Numbered from the stretch's first letter, positions 9,135 to 19,356 are shown. The stretch: DNA of 64,000 nt from Winogradskyella vincentii (GCF_020166345.1 NZ_JAIUJS010000001.1:186001-250000); one strand, 5' to 3'. Notes: generated by a model from the sequence alone, not told the origin. Made by a program: numbers and translations.

Positions 9135-10388
9135 CTACATTCCTGTTCTAATTGCTTCAACCGGATCTAATCTCGAAGCAGATAACGCTGGTATTAAACC
9201 AGAAATCAAACCTATAAAGGACGATATTGAAATACCTAATAGCATATTTCTAAAGGACAAAACAAATTCAAAATCTTCAGAGAGGTTGTTTCCTATTATC
9301 GTACCAATCCAAACCATAAACAAACCAACTACACCACCAACAATTGCTAGTATTATTGCTTCAAATAAAAACTGAAACAATATAAACTTATTCTTAGCGC
9401 CTAAAGACTTTTGTATACCTATTAAATTGGTTCTCTCTTTAACACTAACAAACATAATATTGGCAATACCAAAACCACCAACCAGCAAGGAAAAACCACT
9501 AATTACCCAACCAATTAAATTCATTGTGCCAATAATACCATCGATAGCATCTTGAAGTCCAGATATAACACTAATAAAAAACGTATCTATTTCATCTGGC
9601 TTTAAGCCTCTACGATTACGCATTAACTGTACTACTTCTGCCTTTAAACCTGCAATATCTGCATCTTTTTCTGGTTTGATAATTATAATATTTCTGAAAT
9701 TTTTATTGTTATCACCAAACCGTTTTCTTACATAATTGGCAGGAAGAAATATTGAAACATCATTACTATCACCAAAAAGTCCTGAACCTTCTTTTTTGAC
9801 AACTCCTATAACTGTAAATTTTTGTCCATACAACCTTACTTTCTTTCCTATGGGTTCAAAATCACCAAACAAGGATTTAGCAATTTCCGAGCCTATAACC
9901 ACTACTGGCCTACCAGCATTAGATTCGGATTCAGTGTAAAACCTACCTTTTTCAAATTCCAAAACTTGGATATCTGTGAATTCATTAGAAACAACCACAG
10001 TATTAATACTGCTTACCTGCTCAGATTCATACCTTATGTTTTCACGCCTAACAAATAATTGAAAAGCAACATGCTCTGCACCATTAAGATTTGCCTTTAG
10101 AAACTTATACTCATTATAAGAAATCTCATCAAATGTCTCCCTTTTCCATCTTGGCACGTCAGTTGGGCCAAATGAAAAACTGGCCAAGTACATGGTATTA
10201 CTATCTAGTGCACTAAGAGATTCTCTAATATTTTTATCTAATGAATCTACTGCTGCCAATACAGCAATGATAGAAAATATACCAATTGTAACGCCCAGTA
10301 AGGAAAGGAATGTCCTTAATTTATTATTGCGTAGAGCATTAAATGCAAATGAAAAGCTTTCTTTAAATAAACGTAGATATACGAGCAT
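9135..10388 (-). CDS. MacB/FtsX-type ABC transporter permease (copy 2)
   Basis: The 417-aa membrane protein has the MacB permease layout: one N-terminal transmembrane helix (about 20-45, LRTFLSLLGVTIGIFSIIAVLA), a large periplasmic domain (about 50-270) and three C-terminal helices forming the FtsX domain, with GFGIANIMFVSVKERTNLIG in between. It ends with the family signature SASRLDPVEAIRTGM. It is a close paralogue of the adjacent gene at 10468-11718. The ATPase partner is not in the window. Such permeases serve in lipoprotein or small-molecule export, or in mechanotransmission; the substrate is unknown. Confidence 0.85.
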   Translation of the reverse strand: MLVYLRLFKESFSFAFNALRNNKLRTFLSLLGVTIGIFSIIAVLAAVDSLDKNIRESLSALDSNTMYLASFSFGPTDVPRWKRETFDEISYNEYKFLKANLNGAEHVAFQLFVRRENIRYESEQVSSINTVVVSNEFTDIQVLEFEKGRFYTESESNAGRPVVVIGSEIAKSLFGDFEPIGKKVRLYGQKFTVIGVVKKEGSGLFGDSNDVSIFLPANYVRKRFGDNNKNFRNIIIIKPEKDADIAGLKAEVVQLMRNRRGLKPDEIDTFFISVISGLQDAIDGIIGTMNLIGWVISGFSLLVGGFGIANIMFVSVKERTNLIGIQKSLGAKNKFILFQFLFEAIILAIVGGVVGLFMVWIGTIIGNNLSEDFEFVLSFRNMLLGISISSFIGLISGLIPALSASRLDPVEAIRTGM

Positions 10389-10467
10389 AGTTACATTGAA
10401 ACGCTTAAAGATAGTTGCTTTTCAATTATTATGATGTTACAAAAAGCTTAAATATATTTTTTGTGAA

Positions 10468-11718
10468 TTACATACCTGTTCTAATGGCTTCCACAGGATC
10501 TAATTTTGATGCTGAAAAAGCCGGTATTACACCAGATATAAGACCAATTAAGGTAGATAATCCAAAACCTAGAAACATGTTTGCAAAGGAGAGTACAAAC
10601 TTAAAGTCTTCTACAAATCCATTCATTATGAGCGATATTATCCACACAAGGAATAATCCTACTAAACCACCAACTACAGCAAGAATTGTCGCTTCGAATA
10701 GAAACTGGAACAATATGAATCTGTTTTTAGCACCAAGTGATTTTTGAATACCAATTAGATTGGTGCGTTCTTTAACACTCACAAACATAATGTTGGCAAT
10801 ACCAAAGCCACCAACTAACAATGAGAATCCGCTAATAACCCAACCTACAGTATTCAAACCAGCAATTATTGCGTCTATAAAAGAAACTAATCCCGAAAGT
10901 TTATTAACAAAAAAATCATCTTCTTCATCAGCTTTCAATCCTCGATAATTTCTGAATTTCTGTTTCAAAACGCTTTCAAATGCACCAATATCCACACTTT
11001 TTTTTGGTTTTATAACCACAGCTCCAGGTAATCCGTCTACACCACCATTTCTAAATTGTCTTACAAAATTGGCTGGTACAAAACCTTTATCGTCTGGTGA
11101 ATCCCCAAAATTTGCACCATATTTTTTCAAAACACCAATTACGGTCAACTTTCTTCCATATACCCTTACTACCTTACCTATTGGGTTGGCCTTATCAAAC
11201 AAATTCTCAGCCAAATTAGAACCAATCACTATTACAGGTGCACCTGTATCGGACTCTAATTCAGAATAAAACCTTCCTTGAACAACCTTCAGATCATCAA
11301 TAGTATATATACCATGTGAAATTGGAGTTATGTTAATATTGGTCAGTGTTTCAGCCTGATATCTAATAGTTTCACTACCTCCAAAAATTACATACGCAGA
11401 CTCTTCAATATCAGGTATATTTCGTCTTACAAACTCATAATCATCGTATTCAGTTTGCGGAAAGTTATCACGCTTCCACCTTGGAACATCAGTTGGGCCA
11501 AATGAATATTTTGATAAATAAATTGTGTTCTTATCTAATCCAGAAAGGTTTTCCTTTATGTTTTTGTCAAGTGAATCTACTGCAGCCAAAACAGCAATAA
11601 TAGAGAAGATCCCTACCGTTACTCCAAGCAACGATAAAAATGTACGTAGTTTATTATTTCTAAGTGCATTTAAAGCAAAAGAAAAACTCTCTTTAAAAAC
11701 CCTAAGATAGACTAACAT
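10468..11718 (-). CDS. MacB/FtsX-type ABC transporter permease (copy 1)
   Basis: This 416-aa paralogue of the downstream permease is nearly identical over the first 45 residues and over the FtsX region, and divergent in the periplasmic domain (about 60-270). The topology is the same: one helix, a periplasmic MacB domain and three helices, ending SASKLDPVEAIRTGM. The two genes are 79 bases apart on the same strand and look like a tandem duplication, perhaps forming a heterodimer. It reads away from purH across a 144-base shared upstream region. Confidence 0.85.
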   Translation of the reverse strand: MLVYLRVFKESFSFALNALRNNKLRTFLSLLGVTVGIFSIIAVLAAVDSLDKNIKENLSGLDKNTIYLSKYSFGPTDVPRWKRDNFPQTEYDDYEFVRRNIPDIEESAYVIFGGSETIRYQAETLTNINITPISHGIYTIDDLKVVQGRFYSELESDTGAPVIVIGSNLAENLFDKANPIGKVVRVYGRKLTVIGVLKKYGANFGDSPDDKGFVPANFVRQFRNGGVDGLPGAVVIKPKKSVDIGAFESVLKQKFRNYRGLKADEEDDFFVNKLSGLVSFIDAIIAGLNTVGWVISGFSLLVGGFGIANIMFVSVKERTNLIGIQKSLGAKNRFILFQFLFEATILAVVGGLVGLFLVWIISLIMNGFVEDFKFVLSFANMFLGFGLSTLIGLISGVIPAFSASKLDPVEAIRTGM

Positions 11719-11828
11719 AGATTGGTTGTTTTTTCTCTATTTATCAATTAGACGTTTTCAACAATTCATTGTTACAAAAAACTTTAATAAACTGCCAGAA
11801 TCACCAATAATTTCTTTTTGATTATCCG

Positions 11829-11836
11829 TATTTTTG
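11829..11836 (+). promoter_or_regulatory. -7 box of purH (TATTTTTG)
   Basis: This is a perfect TAnnTTTG match 26 bases upstream of the purH ATG. No TTG occurs at the ideal upstream spacing. Confidence 0.5.
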
Positions 11837-11862
11837 GCGCATTAAAATTACAATAAACCACT

Positions 11863-13392
11863 ATGAGCAACAAAACCATTTCATCTGCACTAATTTCAGT
11901 ATTCAGTAAAGATGGATTAGCACCTATCGTTAAAAAATTAGACAAACTTAATGTAACGATATATTCAACAGGAGGAACAGAAAAATTTATAAAAGATTTA
12001 GGGATAAATGTAGTCCCTGTTGAAGATGTAACATCTTATCCCTCAATTTTAGGCGGAAGAGTTAAAACGTTACACCCAAAGATTTTTGGTGGTATTCTAA
12101 ATCGTCAAAACCACGATGGTGATGTTGCAGAATTAGCTGAATTTGAAATCCCTCAAATAGATTTGGTGATAGTTGATCTTTATCCGTTTGAAAAAACAGT
12201 GGCCTCTGGAGCTAGCAATCAAGAAATTATTGAGAAAATAGATATTGGTGGTATTTCATTAATTAGAGCTGCAGCCAAAAACTATGCGGACGTTACATGT
12301 GTTTCTTCCGTTGAAGACTATAGTGAGTTTTTAAATTTACTTAATACTAAAAATGGTGAAACTTCAGAAGAAGATCGACAGCATTTTGCCACTAAAGCAT
12401 TTAATGTGTCGTCTCACTATGATACAGCCATTTTTAATTATTTTAATAAAAATCATGATCATGCTGCGTTAAAAATCAGTGAAACAAATGGCAAAGTATT
12501 GCGCTATGGTGAAAACCCTCATCAAAAGGGATTTTTCTTTGGTGATTTTGATGCGATGTTCACAAAGCTTCATGGCAAGGAACTCAGCTATAATAATCTT
12601 TTGGATGTTGATGCTGCAGTAAATTTAATTTTAGAATTTAAAGGTGAGGCGCCAACATTTGCAATATTAAAGCATAACAATGCTTGTGGTTTTGCGCAAC
12701 GAAATACTGTTTATCAAGCTTATGTAGATGCACTGGCAGGTGACCCTATTTCAGCCTTTGGTGGCATTTTAATTTCAAATACAGAAATTGACAAAGCAAC
12801 GGCAGAAGAAATACATAAATTATTCTGTGAGGTTGTAATTGCACCATCATTCAGTGATGATGCCTTAGAAATTTTAAAAGGAAAGAAAAATAGAATCCTT
12901 TTAATCCTTAATGAGGTGGAGTTACCAAAAACTACAGTTAGAACATGTCTTAATGGAGCCTTGGTTCAAGAAAGAGATAGCAAAACAGACAGTATTGAAG
13001 ATTTAAAAACAGTTACTTCAACCTCTCCGAACCAAAACGAAGTTGAGGATTTAATTTTTGCTTCTAAAATCTGCAAGCATACCAAATCTAACACTATTGT
13101 TTTGGCAAAAAACAAACAGCTTTGTGCTAGTGGAACTGGACAAACAAGTCGAGTTGATGCACTTAATCAAGCTATTCATAAAGCTAAATCATTCAATTTT
13201 GATTTAAATGGAGCTGTTATGGCAAGTGATGCTTTTTTTCCATTTCCAGATTGTGTAGAAATAGCGGATAATGTAGGTATTACAGCAGTTATTCAACCAG
13301 GCGGATCAATTAAAGATGAATTGAGCATCAATTATTGCAATGAAAATAATGTTGCCATGGTCTTTACCGGAACACGTCATTTTAAACATTAA
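11863..13392 (+). CDS. purH: Bifunctional AICAR transformylase / IMP cyclohydrolase
   Basis: This enzyme catalyses the last two steps of de novo purine synthesis, AICAR to FAICAR to IMP. The protein is 509 aa, the normal length. The N-terminal MGS-like cyclohydrolase domain (about 1-195) has STGGTEKFIKDLG and GGRVKTLHPKIFGGIL. The C-terminal transformylase domain has RYGENPHQKGFFFG, the catalytic ILKHNNACGFA block (Lys-His) and the closing DAFFPFPDCVEIA and MVFTGTRHFKH. It stands alone, upstream of the rod-shape operon with a 111-base gap, which probably holds the mre promoter. Confidence 0.97.
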   Translation: MSNKTISSALISVFSKDGLAPIVKKLDKLNVTIYSTGGTEKFIKDLGINVVPVEDVTSYPSILGGRVKTLHPKIFGGILNRQNHDGDVAELAEFEIPQIDLVIVDLYPFEKTVASGASNQEIIEKIDIGGISLIRAAAKNYADVTCVSSVEDYSEFLNLLNTKNGETSEEDRQHFATKAFNVSSHYDTAIFNYFNKNHDHAALKISETNGKVLRYGENPHQKGFFFGDFDAMFTKLHGKELSYNNLLDVDAAVNLILEFKGEAPTFAILKHNNACGFAQRNTVYQAYVDALAGDPISAFGGILISNTEIDKATAEEIHKLFCEVVIAPSFSDDALEILKGKKNRILLILNEVELPKTTVRTCLNGALVQERDSKTDSIEDLKTVTSTSPNQNEVEDLIFASKICKHTKSNTIVLAKNKQLCASGTGQTSRVDALNQAIHKAKSFNFDLNGAVMASDAFFPFPDCVEIADNVGITAVIQPGGSIKDELSINYCNENNVAMVFTGTRHFKH

Positions 13393-13503
13393 AAAATAAA
13401 TACGTAAACGACGTCTTAAATCGTAGAAATAACGTATAATTTATTACATTTACAGATAGTCGAAAAACTTGATTAAAGAGTAACCCAAATAATTAAATAG
13501 CGC

Positions 13504-14532
13504 ATGGGATTTTTTGATTTCCTTACAGAAGAAATCGCAATAGATTTAGGTACTGCAAATACACTTATAATACATAATGACAAAGTTGTGGTAGATAGCC
13601 CTTCTATAGTTGCCAGAGATCGAATTAGTGGTAAAATTATCGCTGTTGGTAAAGAGGCGAATATGATGCAAGGTAAAACCCACGAAAACATTAAAACTAT
13701 TCGCCCTTTAAAGGATGGAGTAATTGCAGATTTTGATGCCTCTGAACAGATGATAAGTTTGTTCATTAAGAATATCCCAGCTTTAAAAAAGAAGTTTTTT
13801 AATCCAGCCCTAAGAATGGTGGTTTGTATTCCATCTGGAATTACAGAGGTTGAAATGCGTGCGGTTAAAGAATCATGTGAAAGAGTTAATGGTAAAGAAG
13901 TTTACCTTATCCATGAACCTATGGCTGCCGCAATTGGTATTGGCGTAGATATTATGCAACCTAAGGGCAACATGATTGTAGATATAGGTGGTGGAACAAC
14001 TGAAATTGCAGTTATAGCTTTAGGTGGAATTGTTTGTGATAAATCAGTAAAGGTTGCAGGTGATGTGTTTACAAATGATATTATTTATTACATGCGTACC
14101 CAACATAACTTATATGTTGGTGATAGAACAGCAGAGAAAATAAAAATTCAGATTGGTGCAGCCACAGAAGATTTAGAATTGCCTCCTGAAGATATGAGCG
14201 TTCAAGGCCGTGATTTATTAACCGGTAAGCCTAAACAGGTTCAAATATCATATCGAGAAATTGCAAAGGCATTAGATAAATCTATTTTAAGAATTGAAGA
14301 TTCTGTAATGGAGACTTTATCTCAGACTCCGCCAGAATTAGCAGCAGATATTTATAATACAGGTATTTATTTAGCCGGTGGTGGATCTATGCTTCGTGGG
14401 CTTGATAAGCGTTTATCACAAAAAACAGATTTACCAGTTTATATTGCAGAGGATCCATTAAGAGCAGTTGTTCGAGGAACTGGTATTGTGCTTAAAAACT
14501 TATCTAAATACAAAAGCGTATTGATTAAATAA
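13504..14532 (+). CDS. mreB: MreB, rod-shape-determining actin homologue
   Basis: This is the bacterial actin that guides the elongasome on the cytoplasmic side of the membrane. The 342-aa protein has all actin-fold signatures: the phosphate-1 motif IDLGTANTLI near residue 14, VCIPSGITEVEMRAV, phosphate-2 IVDIGGGTTEIAVI near 160 and the adenosine motif IYLAGGGSMLRGLD. An N-terminal amphipathic start (MGFFDFLTEE) fits membrane binding. It is the first gene of mreB-mreC-mreD-mrdA-rodA. Confidence 0.97.
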   Translation: MGFFDFLTEEIAIDLGTANTLIIHNDKVVVDSPSIVARDRISGKIIAVGKEANMMQGKTHENIKTIRPLKDGVIADFDASEQMISLFIKNIPALKKKFFNPALRMVVCIPSGITEVEMRAVKESCERVNGKEVYLIHEPMAAAIGIGVDIMQPKGNMIVDIGGGTTEIAVIALGGIVCDKSVKVAGDVFTNDIIYYMRTQHNLYVGDRTAEKIKIQIGAATEDLELPPEDMSVQGRDLLTGKPKQVQISYREIAKALDKSILRIEDSVMETLSQTPPELAADIYNTGIYLAGGGSMLRGLDKRLSQKTDLPVYIAEDPLRAVVRGTGIVLKNLSKYKSVLIK

Positions 14533-14542
14533 GGGTTAAATA

Positions 14543-15364
14543 ATGCAACAAATCATCAATTTTGTTATACGAAACAAGACCTTTCTATTGTTTTTGTTGC
14601 TTTTTACCATTTCACTGACCCTAACAATTCAATCTCATTCTTACCATAGAAGTAAGTTTATTAATTCTGCCAATGCATTAACTGGTGGTGTTTATGGCAC
14701 ATTCAATTCAATAGGCAAATATTTCAGTCTAAAAGACCAGAACAAAATCTTAGTAGAAGAAAACAAGAGATTGAGAAATGAACTATTTAATTTAAATAAA
14801 CCTGCTAACACATCTCAATTAGACACTACCCAATCGAGAAGAAATTACAAAGTAACAACAGCGGAAGTGTACAAAAACAGCTATTCATCCACCAATAATT
14901 ATTTAACAATAAACAAAGGAGAAAATGATAGTATAAAAGAAGATTTTGGTGTTATATCCTCAAAGGGTATTATAGGTATCATCGATAATACCTCCAACAA
15001 TTATTCTACTGTTCTGTCTATTTTAAATACCAATAGTAAAATTAATGCAAAAGTTAAAGCTACTAATCATCTTGGCTCTTTAGAGTGGGATGGAAAATCA
15101 CCTTATTTCACTCAATTGGTAGATGTTTCAAAATTTGCTCCAATTAAAGTTGGAGATACGATTGAAACAGGTGGTCAGTCCGCAATATTTCCAAAAGGAA
15201 TTGGCATTGGTACGATTGAAAAATTTGAAACTGACATAAGCGGTGATACATATAATATTGAAGTGAAATTATTTAATGATATGACAAATATAGGTACGGT
15301 TTATATCATTAATAATTTAGATAAAGAGGAAATTATTAACTTAGAAAGCAGCGTAGATGACTAG
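14543..15364 (+). CDS. mreC: MreC, rod-shape-determining protein
   Basis: This bitopic scaffold of the elongasome links MreB/MreD to PBP2. The 273-aa protein has one N-terminal membrane helix (about 13-30), a coiled coil (about 65-95, with LVEENKRLRNELFNL) and a periplasmic beta domain, with GIIGIIDNTSNNYSTVLSIL and VGDTIETGGQSAIFPKGI. It lies ten bases after mreB and overlaps mreD by eight bases, so translation is probably coupled. Confidence 0.95.
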   Translation: MQQIINFVIRNKTFLLFLLLFTISLTLTIQSHSYHRSKFINSANALTGGVYGTFNSIGKYFSLKDQNKILVEENKRLRNELFNLNKPANTSQLDTTQSRRNYKVTTAEVYKNSYSSTNNYLTINKGENDSIKEDFGVISSKGIIGIIDNTSNNYSTVLSILNTNSKINAKVKATNHLGSLEWDGKSPYFTQLVDVSKFAPIKVGDTIETGGQSAIFPKGIGIGTIEKFETDISGDTYNIEVKLFNDMTNIGTVYIINNLDKEEIINLESSVDD

Positions 15365-15863
15365 TTTTTCTGGTGTACTTAGTCTAAGATTTATTGCATT
15401 GCTACTAGCGCAGGTGGTTATTTGTAATAATATTAATTTCTTGGGTTATATTAACCCATATATATACATAGTATTTATTTTTTTGTTTCCCATTCGAGAC
15501 AGTAGAATTGTATTACTTCTAGTTAGTTTTTTATTAGGCATGTTAGTTGATATGTTTTCAGATTCTGGAGGTGTACATGCCGCCGCTGCAGTTACTCTAG
15601 CGTATGCTAGGCCACTCTTATTAAAAATGTCATTTGGGATGTTATATGAACATCAAAGTGTGAAATTTAGTAATACAGATATTGGTAGTCTAATTACTTA
15701 TGTGGGATTAGGAACGTTATTGCACCACTTTATACTTTTTTCACTTGAAGTATTTAACATTTCCAACATACTTTTAATCCTGAAAAAGACGTTATTCTCA
15801 GGTATTTTTACCATAATCCTTAGTATATTAATAATAGTTTTATTCAGTAGGAACAAAAAATGA
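15357..15863 (+). CDS. mreD: MreD, rod-shape-determining membrane protein
   Basis: This small inner-membrane elongasome subunit (168 aa) has about five hydrophobic helices and the family motifs YIYIVFIFLFPI and GMLVDMFSDSGGVHAAAA. Sequence conservation in MreD is generally low, so the call rests on these motifs and on its place between mreC and the PBP2 gene. It overlaps mreC by eight bases and mrdA by four. Confidence 0.92.
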   Translation: MTSFSGVLSLRFIALLLAQVVICNNINFLGYINPYIYIVFIFLFPIRDSRIVLLLVSFLLGMLVDMFSDSGGVHAAAAVTLAYARPLLLKMSFGMLYEHQSVKFSNTDIGSLITYVGLGTLLHHFILFSLEVFNISNILLILKKTLFSGIFTIILSILIIVLFSRNKK

Positions 15864-17800
15864 GAAAACTACTACTCTTAACAATTGTAATCCTTGTTGG
15901 AATAGTTTTCATTGCACGCTTATTTTACTTGCAAGTGTATGGTGGCTACGAGTATGATGTATTTGAGGACAGTGCGATTAAAAAAGAATATAATTATCCT
16001 AAACGTGGTTATGTTTATGACAGAAATGGTAAACTTTTAGTTGCCAATCAACCATCCTACGATGTGATGGTTATTCCAAGAGACGTGGAACCCTTGGACT
16101 CAATTGAAATTGAAGAATTTTGCACTCTTCTAAAAATCACTAAAGAAGACTATTTTAAAAAACTCGATAGAGCCACCAGATACTCACCTAGATTACCTTC
16201 TCCTTTCGTAGCTCAATTATCAAAAATTGATTATGCTGTGCTTCAAGAGAAAATGAGGAAATACCGAGGTTTTTATATTCAAAAACGTTCCCTCAGGTTA
16301 TATCAAACTACTATTGGAGCCAACGTTCTTGGAGACATTGGTGAAGTGAATAGGAGTATCATAGCCAAACAGCCTTATTATAATATGGGTGATTTAATTG
16401 GCAAACAAGGTGTTGAAAAAACCTACGAAAAAACACTTAGAGGAGTTAAGGGTATAAAATTTATCCAGAAAGATAGATTTAATAAGGATATAGGACCATT
16501 TCAGGATGGTACCTTAGATACCTTACCTGTTCCTGGAAAGGACATAAAAATTACCATAGACTCCAAACTACAGGCTTATGGTGAGCTATTAATGAAGAAT
16601 AAACGTGGTGGAATCATAGCCATAGAGCCAGCATCTGGAGAAATACTTGCAATGGTATCCGGTCCATCATACAATCCAAATCTTTTAGTTGGAAGGAATC
16701 GGTCAAAGAATTTCACAAAACTATATAACGATAGTATTGCTAAGCCTCTTTTTGATAGAGGATTACAAGCGATGTATCCACCAGGTTCACCGTTTAAAAC
16801 ACTCAATGCATTAATTGCATTACAAGAAGGGGTTGTAACTACTACTGACAAGTTTTCCTGTTCCTTAGGCTATAGATATGGCAACAGAAAAATGGGATGC
16901 CACGTTCATAGAAGTCCAGCTGACATGAATTTAGGCATTTACGAATCTTGCAACGCGTATTTTGCCAATGTATATAGAAAGATCATTGATAAATACGATA
17001 GTCCTGCTGAAGGAATGGATAACTGGAGTAACCATATAAAAAGTTTTGGGCTAGGAAATTATCTTAATAACGACTTATCTGTTGGTCAACCAGGTAAGGT
17101 ACCAACCGCCGCAACCTATGATAGAGGATACGGCAAAAACAAATGGTATACCACATTCACAATTTCTAATGCAATTGGTCAAGGTGAAGTACTTGCAACT
17201 CCTATTCAATTGGCCAATATGGCTGCCGCAATTGGAAATAGAGGGTTTTATTACACGCCACATATTATTAAGGAAATTGAGGGAGAACCAATACCAGAAA
17301 ATTTTACTACACCTAAATATACCACCATCGACAAACAACATTTTGAACCTGTAGTTCAAGGTATGTTTGACGTTTACAATAAGGGTACAGCTAAGTGGGT
17401 TCAAATACCTGGAATAGAAATCTGCGGTAAAACAGGTACGGCAGAAAATTTTGCAATAATTAATGGTGAAAAGACACAATTAACCGATCACTCTATCTTT
17501 ATGGCATTTGCACCAAAAGACAATCCAAAAATTGCAATTGCAGTTTTTGTTGAAAATGGTTATTTCGGTAGTCGATTTGCAGGTAGAATGGCCAGCTTAA
17601 TGATTGAACGCTATATAAAAGGTGAGATTTCAAGAACAGATATGGAAGATTTTGTTTTGAGACATACATTAGAACATGAGTATGCCAAGCCTTATTCTGA
17701 TGAGCCGTTTGGTATTAACAGGCAAACAACTTTAGAGACTGTTTCGCCTGAAGAATACCAAAATATTATGCAGATTAAAGCAAATATTCCAAAAGACTAA
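15860..17800 (+). CDS. mrdA: Penicillin-binding protein 2 (elongation transpeptidase)
   Basis: This class B PBP crosslinks peptidoglycan during side-wall growth, anchored by one N-terminal helix (about 4-22) with its catalytic domain in the periplasm. The 646-aa protein has the dimerisation domain (about 40-215, YPKRGYVYDRNGKLL) and a transpeptidase domain with all three motifs: Ser310-x-x-Lys313 (SPFK), Ser363-Cys-Asn365 and Lys524-Thr-Gly-Thr. The start overlaps mreD by four bases and rodA follows after three, the usual order for the SEDS partner pair. Confidence 0.96.
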   Translation: MRKLLLLTIVILVGIVFIARLFYLQVYGGYEYDVFEDSAIKKEYNYPKRGYVYDRNGKLLVANQPSYDVMVIPRDVEPLDSIEIEEFCTLLKITKEDYFKKLDRATRYSPRLPSPFVAQLSKIDYAVLQEKMRKYRGFYIQKRSLRLYQTTIGANVLGDIGEVNRSIIAKQPYYNMGDLIGKQGVEKTYEKTLRGVKGIKFIQKDRFNKDIGPFQDGTLDTLPVPGKDIKITIDSKLQAYGELLMKNKRGGIIAIEPASGEILAMVSGPSYNPNLLVGRNRSKNFTKLYNDSIAKPLFDRGLQAMYPPGSPFKTLNALIALQEGVVTTTDKFSCSLGYRYGNRKMGCHVHRSPADMNLGIYESCNAYFANVYRKIIDKYDSPAEGMDNWSNHIKSFGLGNYLNNDLSVGQPGKVPTAATYDRGYGKNKWYTTFTISNAIGQGEVLATPIQLANMAAAIGNRGFYYTPHIIKEIEGEPIPENFTTPKYTTIDKQHFEPVVQGMFDVYNKGTAKWVQIPGIEICGKTGTAENFAIINGEKTQLTDHSIFMAFAPKDNPKIAIAVFVENGYFGSRFAGRMASLMIERYIKGEISRTDMEDFVLRHTLEHEYAKPYSDEPFGINRQTTLETVSPEEYQNIMQIKANIPKD

Positions 17801-17803
17801 TCT

Positions 17804-19084
17804 ATGCTAAGAGAAAATCAAAGACGATTTAAATTTGATTGGATAACCATTATCATTTTTCTGTTATTGGTTGCTTTTGGTTATGTTAATATTCTTTCTG
17901 CCTCGCATGTTGGAGAAATTACCAACTATTTTGATATGGGTCAACCCTATGGAAAACAAACGGTTTTTATTGGACTTACCTTTATTCTAATTATCCTAAT
18001 ACTATCCTTTGAAGCCAAGTTTTATGAACGGTTTGCCAGTATAATTTATATAGTGGCCATCCTATCACTACTTGGCTTGTTTATTTTTGGTAAAGATGTT
18101 AATGGTGCGCGGTCTTGGTATGGTATAGGCAGTATGACTATTCAGCCTAGTGAATTTGCAAAATTTGCTACCGCACTTGCTGTAGCAAAATATATTAGCG
18201 ACTTACAAACTAATATGGAGACTCTAAAGGACCAAATTAGAGTTGCTGCTATTATATTTACACCTGCATTATTGATTTTACTTCAAAATGACGCAGGTAG
18301 TACTATAGTATATCTAGCATTCTTCTTTGTTTTCTACAGGGAAGGTTTACAGCAGGTTTATTTAATAGTAGCATTAGCCTTAATAATCCTTGCGGTTTTA
18401 TCATTAAAATATGGATTAATTGTTACTTCTGTAATTGCTTCGATAATTCTATTAGTACGCTATTTTTTGAGAAAAAAGAAGCGAGCGTCACTCATCCAAT
18501 ACATCTTGGTTTTGATAATAAGTATAGGTTTTGCCTACGGTGTTAAATTGTTCTATGAGCATGGACTTAAACCACATCAGCAAAATAGAATAAGTCTTTG
18601 GTTAAGATTAGAGAAAGATCCCGCTAAGCTAGAGCGTATGAAAAAAGCGGAAGCATACAACCTTATTCAGTCTGAACAAGCCATAAGTTCTGGAGGTACA
18701 TATGGAAAAGGGTTTTTGCAAGGAACAAGAACAACGGGGAAATTTGTTCCTGAGCAACATACGGACTATATTTTTAGTACTGTTGGTGAAGAATGGGGCT
18801 TCTTAGGTAGTAGTTTTGTTGTCATTTTGTTTGTGGCTTTAATTGTAAGGATATTATATCTAGCCGAATCACAAAAGTCCCAATTTAGTAGAGTTTATGG
18901 GTATGGCGTTGCTTCCATTCTTTTTGTCCATTTTACCATAAATACAGGTATGGTTATGGGTTTAATACCAACAGTTGGCATACCACTTCCGTTTTTTAGT
19001 TACGGTGGATCTGGTCTTTGGGGATTCACTATTCTGCTATTTATATTTATAAAACTTGATAGCAATAAAATAAATGAGTGGTAA
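17804..19084 (+). CDS. rodA: RodA, SEDS peptidoglycan glycosyltransferase
   Basis: This polytopic SEDS-family glycan polymerase works with PBP2. The 426-aa protein has about ten membrane helices and the family hallmarks GARSWYGIGSMTIQPSEFAK, LLQNDAGSTIVY (with the catalytic Asp), QGTRTTGKFVPEQHTDYIFS and VGIPLPFFSYGGSGLW. It is the last gene of the rod-shape operon, followed by an imperfect terminator hairpin at 19088-19117. Confidence 0.96.
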   Translation: MLRENQRRFKFDWITIIIFLLLVAFGYVNILSASHVGEITNYFDMGQPYGKQTVFIGLTFILIILILSFEAKFYERFASIIYIVAILSLLGLFIFGKDVNGARSWYGIGSMTIQPSEFAKFATALAVAKYISDLQTNMETLKDQIRVAAIIFTPALLILLQNDAGSTIVYLAFFFVFYREGLQQVYLIVALALIILAVLSLKYGLIVTSVIASIILLVRYFLRKKKRASLIQYILVLIISIGFAYGVKLFYEHGLKPHQQNRISLWLRLEKDPAKLERMKKAEAYNLIQSEQAISSGGTYGKGFLQGTRTTGKFVPEQHTDYIFSTVGEEWGFLGSSFVVILFVALIVRILYLAESQKSQFSRVYGYGVASILFVHFTINTGMVMGLIPTVGIPLPFFSYGGSGLWGFTILLFIFIKLDSNKINEW

Positions 19085-19087
19085 CAA

Positions 19088-19117
19088 AAAAGACCGACCA
19101 ATTATGGACAGTCTTTT
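19088..19117 (+). terminator. Probable terminator after rodA
   Basis: Outer stem AAAAGAC / GTCTTTT encloses an inner CCA-ATTA-TGG hairpin, with a short T-run at 19114-19117. It starts four bases after the rodA stop codon. Confidence 0.45.
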
Positions 19118-19158
19118 ATAACAAGATAATACATCACTGCTATTAATCCATTTTCTAG

Positions 19159-19356
19159 CTAAACCCTAACTTTAAATGTTATTGACATTATATAGAAAAA
19201 GACACCAAGCACAGGTAAAAACAGTAGTAATACTAACCAAATCAACTTATCATTGAGATTCAACTTTGATCTAAGCACAACGATACACAGAAACAAGATA
19301 ATTAGTATGTAACAACCTATGAAAAAATTTACCAATCCTGAGTCTACCACTGTCAT
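19159..19356 (-). CDS. Small membrane protein, PLDc_N-like
   Basis: The 65-residue protein has two hydrophobic helices separated by a short polar loop (RSKLNLNDKLIW) and the LLFLPVLGVFFYI pattern of the phospholipase D N-terminal (PLDc_N) membrane module. It occurs here without a catalytic domain, as is common for stand-alone members. It has a proper ATG, hydrophobic composition and its own space between rodA and icd, which support a real gene. Function is unknown. Confidence 0.6.
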   Translation of the reverse strand: MTVVDSGLVNFFIGCYILIILFLCIVVLRSKLNLNDKLIWLVLLLFLPVLGVFFYIMSITFKVRV

